64,000 nt of DNA, from contig NC_134369.1 in NCBI RefSeq assembly GCF_035582795.1, forward strand, positions 62,496,001 to 62,560,000. Direction: 5' to 3'. The notes beneath the pieces are model-generated. The model saw nothing but the letters and a program-made list of their open reading frames with translations, made no database searches and was not told the DNA's origin. Shown here in pieces: positions 59,344 to 64,000 of this stretch. Within the stretch, counting starts at the first letter, position 1; each line of letters begins with the position of its first letter. Origin of the DNA: Mycteria americana (Eukaryota > Chordata > Aves > Ciconiiformes > Ciconiidae). The translations under genes were made by a program, and so were the position numbers.

Positions 59344-59437
59344 CTCTGCCAGGCACGGGCAGGTGCAGCATCCTGTGGGGAGAGGCATGGATTCACCTCT
59401 CCCCGTGGGATGCTGCGCCTGCCCATGCCCGGCGGAG
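59344..59437 (+). repeat. 94-base hairpin with 42-base arms
   Basis: Left arm 59344-59385 and right arm 59396-59437 flank a ten-base loop (CATGGATTCA). Of 42 paired positions I count 35 Watson-Crick, five G-U (as plus-strand RNA) and two A-C mismatches, with no bulge. On the minus strand the G-U pairs would become C-A mismatches, so plus-strand RNA folds better. Size and shape resemble a microRNA precursor, though a simple inverted duplication is also possible. I recognise no known family in the arms. Confidence 0.85.
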
Positions 59438-62400
59438 GGGCTGACCAAGCTGCCACCCAAAAAGCAGCTGCAAATCAGCAGTGGGTGCAAATCCACGTGG
59501 CTGACAGTTCCGTGCATCACCTTAGCACCTCTGGTTGATTCACCCGGCCCTTTCCACCAGAATCCTGGAGCTGAGTGACTCCATTTGCCCAGGGACTATG
59601 GATATCTCTGGGAGATGGGTGGGCATCTCCTTCTTGCCTAGGAACCGAAGGGATGTTCCTCAAGACGGTGGTTTCACAGTGCAAGTAGTTGCTGAGCAGC
59701 AGGCGAGCTCCGACTGGCGTCTCTACAGGCAGTGAGTAGGGAAAAGATCATCATGGAGAAAAGGGAAAATTTTGGGGCAATGTCTTTCCTTGAAAATGGA
59801 AAAAAAAATCATTTTTTGTGATAAATGAAGACAGCAGGGTTTGGGTTTTTTTGAAAGATTTTTTTTTCCGTGTCTTCCTAACTTCTTCAAACACAAGCGT
59901 CACCTGCATCTTCTGGGAGGGCTTTTAGGTGACTGCCAGACAAGTGAATTTATGGCATTGCAGGTGTCAGGGAAGCAAAAACCTGATTGTGTGACTCAGA
60001 TTTGGGCAATTTTAATGTACGTGAGCTCCTCTCGCTTGATACCTGTGAGATCAGATGCCTGGGGAAAGGCTGCTTGGCCCCGAATCTCCCTGGGAGGTGG
60101 GACCAGTTGGACACTGAAGTAAAAAAGCCAGGTGAGTTGTCACCCTGGGTCTGGGTGACGGGTGCCGTTTGTGGGGACAGCATGAAGGCAGTGCCACTCA
60201 CGTCACCCACAGCAGGACAGGGTGGCTCCGGGAGGGTCCCTGCAGCCCCCCTTTCCTCCCCTGTGCCCCGTGGCTCTCCATAGTGCTCCCATCCCAGGAG
60301 GGACCAGCCAGACCCTGCCAATCTCATAGGGGTCCCCACATTTCTAAGAAGTGTATTTTACCACAAAGGTGGAGTGTGATGAGAGCTGGTCTCTGCATCC
60401 CTATTTTCTTGTTTGGCTCTGAAACATTAAACCCAGGTCGGGGCATTAAACCACCCCTTGTTTAGGCTTTCCCAGGCAGGTATTTTCTCCGTGTTGTGCT
60501 GCTGATGGAGACAGTGGGTTTCCCCCTCCCCACTCTCCCCCCACCTCCCCAGGCTTTGATCCCAGCAGCTCTGGAAACTAAGCTTTGAAAATACAGTGAT
60601 TTCACAGATGTGTTGATTAGGAAATGAAATTCCAAGAAGCAAATGACAACCCAGCTGCACCGCCTGGCTCTGTGAGGCTGGAGCTCCCCACCAGGAAATG
60701 TATTCTCATATTTTTTTGACACATCCAGGGTGTTGTATTATTAATAAAAAATGCAGACAGAACCTCTTAAGAGAAAATGACTTCCAAAGAAACTGCTTTT
60801 TTTTTTAGCTTTTCCTGTGAATCTGTCATCTTCCTTGAAGACCGCTCAGTTCTTTCTCTCTTTTGCAGAGCAAAAATGAAGCGTACGCTTACCCCGGAGC
60901 AGGGACAGTCTCCTGGGCATGCAGAAAGACCCCAGGGATTTGTCTCCCCTAGCAGGCTGTTAATCAAGGTTTCCAGTTTCATAGGAAAATGGATTTAATG
61001 GAGGATGGAGAGAGGGCTGGGGACCCTCATGGTTAATTCTACAGAAAAATAACCCCAGCCTTGCAGTCCTATGAGGACTGGATTGCGTCTAGTCCATCCA
61101 GCTGGGATGGGGAGAGGACTAGCTGATGTGGCTGCCTCCACAATAGCTGTGATGCCATACGGTGACTCCAAGTACGTCTTTCTTACTCAAACACCCCAAA
61201 ATCCAGCTCTGAAAAACAACCTTTTCCCCCCTCCCATCTGTATTAATAGCATTGTGCTTTTTTGGGTGTTCCTGACACTATTCTGAGTACATCAGTCCAG
61301 GGTGGGAGGGTGTTTTGGGGCTGACTCTTCTCATTTTTGCTACTGGGAAAGCAGGGATTGCACACAGCAGGGGATAAGCTTGGGCAGCCTTGTACTCCAA
61401 GCCTAGGACAAGTGGGATGCCAGATCCACCCTGCCTGGCTAGTCACCACCGCAGCGGCTGGGACCTGCCAGCCCTCACCGGGGCCACGCTCCGGTCCACA
61501 GCAGGGAGAAGAAAATATGGAGGTAGGTTCCCATTTCTGGAAACTGCCATTTCCTTGGAGCCTTGATGTCTTGGCACCAACCTGAAGACAGCTGCGGGGT
61601 GGCTCAGGCTCCTCTCGCTTCACCCGTGGGTGCATTGCTCCCTCGGGAATCAGACCCCAGGGAGCCTGACCCCTCAGTGTGGCTCCGGCAGAGCTCCTCG
61701 CAGCCCGGCCAGCTCAGAGCCATCGCACCCAGCAGAGCCTTGGGCTGCTTTGCAGACACCCGCCTGTGCAAGGAAGCAAACCCAGAAATGTCTGGGTGGT
61801 GGATGAAGACGAGGTGGGCTCAGCAGCTTAGCAGAGCGGCTGGGGATGGGGCAGGATCCGTCAGCCTCCAGCGCCAGCCACCAAGGGCGATAGCAGGGGC
61901 CAAGCTGGTTTGGTTTCAGAGGAGGTTCAAGGAGCTCCTTGAGGCTGGCAGAACTGCTGTGGGAGGGGAAGAACCGAAATGGGCTGTGCCTGTGCAGAGC
62001 AGCCATGTATCCATGGGGTATCCAGCAACCATGGGGTTGGGTGATGGTTCAGACCCGCTGGAGGGTCACAGCTGCAGCAGCGCGTGGGACTTTGGGGGGT
62101 ATCGTGATTTGCTTTGTCTCCAGTTTGGAGGTTAATGGAAGGTTTTTAAAGAAGGCTTGAAAGGACAATGAGGAGACATTCGCAGAACCTTTCTGCAAGG
62201 TAGAAATACCTCTGTAAGAGGAAGGAGGAAGATCATTCACTGGGAAACATGGCAAGTATCCAGCAAAGGAGCGACCAGTCTCTGGTTGGCACCGCAGGTT
62301 TGATGTGAAAAGGCTGTGAAGGGCCCTCCAGGAAAAGACAGATCATTTTTTCCTGGATACAGTGAGGCAAGAAGAGCTAGGGAAGTGATGCAAAGAAAAC

Positions 62401-63060
62401 CTGTCAAAGCAACAAGACAGGAAAAGAAGCTTTGCAGAAGTGCTTTGAATGGGTGCACATGCTGTGACAGGGGATGTATCAGAGCCAGAGAGGTTAAAGT
62501 ATAAGATGAGAGACAATGCTGCCCTAGATGTGAAGGACTTTATCGTGCTTTTCTCTAGCCTGGATATTCACAAATATCCAAGCAGACAAGGTCTGACCTC
62601 CAAACACTGCACAGAGGTAGACAACAATGGACTTGCAGATCATCTTCCCCACCAGCACAGAAAGGGTAAAACTATTTCTCTCTCTGTGGGTTGCCTTCCT
62701 TCCCTTGGTGCTCCTTAAAAATCACTCCAAAAATTAAAACCAGGGATCAGCCTTTACATCTGTAGCTTATTCTCACAAGACGCCCCATTGGGAAGGCAGT
62801 TTTTCTGGTGAACTGCAGGAAACCCGTTTTGTGCTCCCCAGCACTCGTGCTGCGACAGGCCCCCTCCCTCCCGCGCGTGGAGGCATCCCCGAAATGCAGG
62901 AGGCTCATCCCCCCTGCAGCGTGGGGCTGCAGGCAGCAGTGGGGCAGGAGGCGGGGATGCGGAGTGGGCACGGGGTGGGAGAAGACCGAGCAGCCCCGAC
63001 CCTGACTGCCATCCCCTGCGGTGTGAGGCTGCTCTGCTCTCTGCGGCTGGGTGCTGTCAC

Positions 63061-63096
63061 CCATCCCATCCCCATCCCCATCCTATCCCCATCCCT
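63061..63096. repeat. CCCATC microsatellite
   Basis: Six or so CCATC/CCCATC units with one T-for-C change. Confidence 0.85.
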
Positions 63097-64000
63097 GCAA
63101 AGAGCAGCTTGCAGGTGACATCTTTGACACCTCCAGCTCTCTCTCTGCATGTCATGGCTTTTCATCTCTGGCAGCTAATAGCAGAGCGCTGGGGGAAGGG
63201 ACCATATGCCAAAGCAGCTAGTCTAAGGCACCTTCTTACTAATAGCGTTATGTGCCCTCCTAGCAAGAGAAAGGTTTTGATACGCGGTTACAGCGGTGAC
63301 CAGAATATCTCCCCTCTCCCCGTGCTGTAGGTGATGCTTTTGCCTCTGTGCTGGTGGCAGGAGGCAGCTCTGTGACGGGACGGGGGACAGAGCCGCCTCT
63401 GGAGTGGTACCACAAAAAGCACAGGCTGGTGGCAGGCAGGAGCACATGCTCTGCCAAAAGTCCAGTTACAGGAGTATGCAGGGTAAGCAGCTGCTATGCG
63501 GTGCGTCGGCGCTGGAACAAAGGCAGCGGCTGAATTAATCTGCAGAGAGAGCCACCTTCCTTCACTCTGCTGCCTGCAGGGTGTTTGCTGCAAGTAACGA
63601 CTGAATCACGACAGCCTGGGGTAATTAGAGCTTATGGAGCTCAGGCTCAGTTCAGCTGCAGGGAATCTCGCTCCCCTCCTTCCAAGGGACACTGCTGGTA
63701 GCTCCGAGGAATTCTGGTGCTGTCCTAATTAACGATGTATTCTGTTAACGGGTGATCCTACACACTGAATGCAGGTGTCGGACAGCAGCACCAAAGTGAC
63801 GGATTTACCCATCAGAGAGGAGAAGGTGTTCTGGCATTCTGGCCCTCTTCTAGAGGAGGGGAGGACCCCAAGGGAAGGTGAGAAGCTGAGCTGCCAGGTG
63901 ATGCTGTCGTCCTCCCCAGGTCCCGTCTGTCCCCCACCGCTCCCTCCAGGAGCTACTGCATCCTATCGCAGCCGTGATTTCAAATGGAGCTGGTGACCAG

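Larger units (their letters stand above)
57800..64000. other. downstream interval without a recognised gene
   Basis: Moderately GC-rich DNA with no exon set that I can support. It contains the foldbacks at 58.5 and 59.4 kb and a CCCATC repeat at 63.06 kb. If the 57-kb island is a promoter on the plus strand, this would be its first intron. Confidence 0.45.

Overview
The window looks like avian nuclear DNA. It holds a vertebrate EIF5 gene with compact introns and consensus GT-AG junctions. One short sequence at 34.51-34.57 kb ends in the ATTCTGTG-type octamers typical of CR1 LINEs, and I recognised no Alu, L1 or long LTR elements. Gene neighbours (a TNFAIP2/M-Sec family gene next to EIF5) match the region homologous to human 14q32. 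Bird is an inference from these points; I cannot name the species.

Left end, 1 to about 13.8 kb: a minus-strand gene of the Sec6/EXOC3-TNFAIP2 family, most likely TNFAIP2. Its start codon is at 13613 and it runs leftwards off the window. I reconstructed six coding exons with compatible splice phases (13328-13613, 10956-11550, 4952-5026, 2640-2740, 1484-1576 and up to 96). At least one more exon between 10956 and 5026 is required; 9030-9095 is one candidate. A TATA-like box lies at 13820-13828.

Middle, about 14 to 40.8 kb: gene-poor, mostly AT-rich sequence with microsatellites, one CR1 tail and a few isolated long open frames that I cannot link to any family.

Centre-right, 40.85 to 49.36 kb: a CpG-island promoter with two CCAAT boxes and a TCTCGCGAGA element, followed by the complete EIF5 gene on the plus strand. 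It has two 5' untranslated exons, a third exon carrying the start codon at 44267, and ten coding exons in all. They encode a predicted 430-residue eIF5. The 5' leader carries several upstream frames in poor start contexts, which fits the known autoregulation of eIF5. The intron between 45534 and 46125 contains an H/ACA snoRNA that I identify as SNORA28.

Right end, 49.4 to 64 kb: no recognisable coding gene. A second, orphan CpG island sits at about 57.1-57.7 kb, with a GGCCC tandem run, a canonical CTCF core and a flanking polypurine tract. Downstream of it are two striking foldbacks. One is a palindrome cluster at 58508-58573. The other is a 94-base hairpin with 42-base arms at 59344-59437, which is the most unusual structure in the window.
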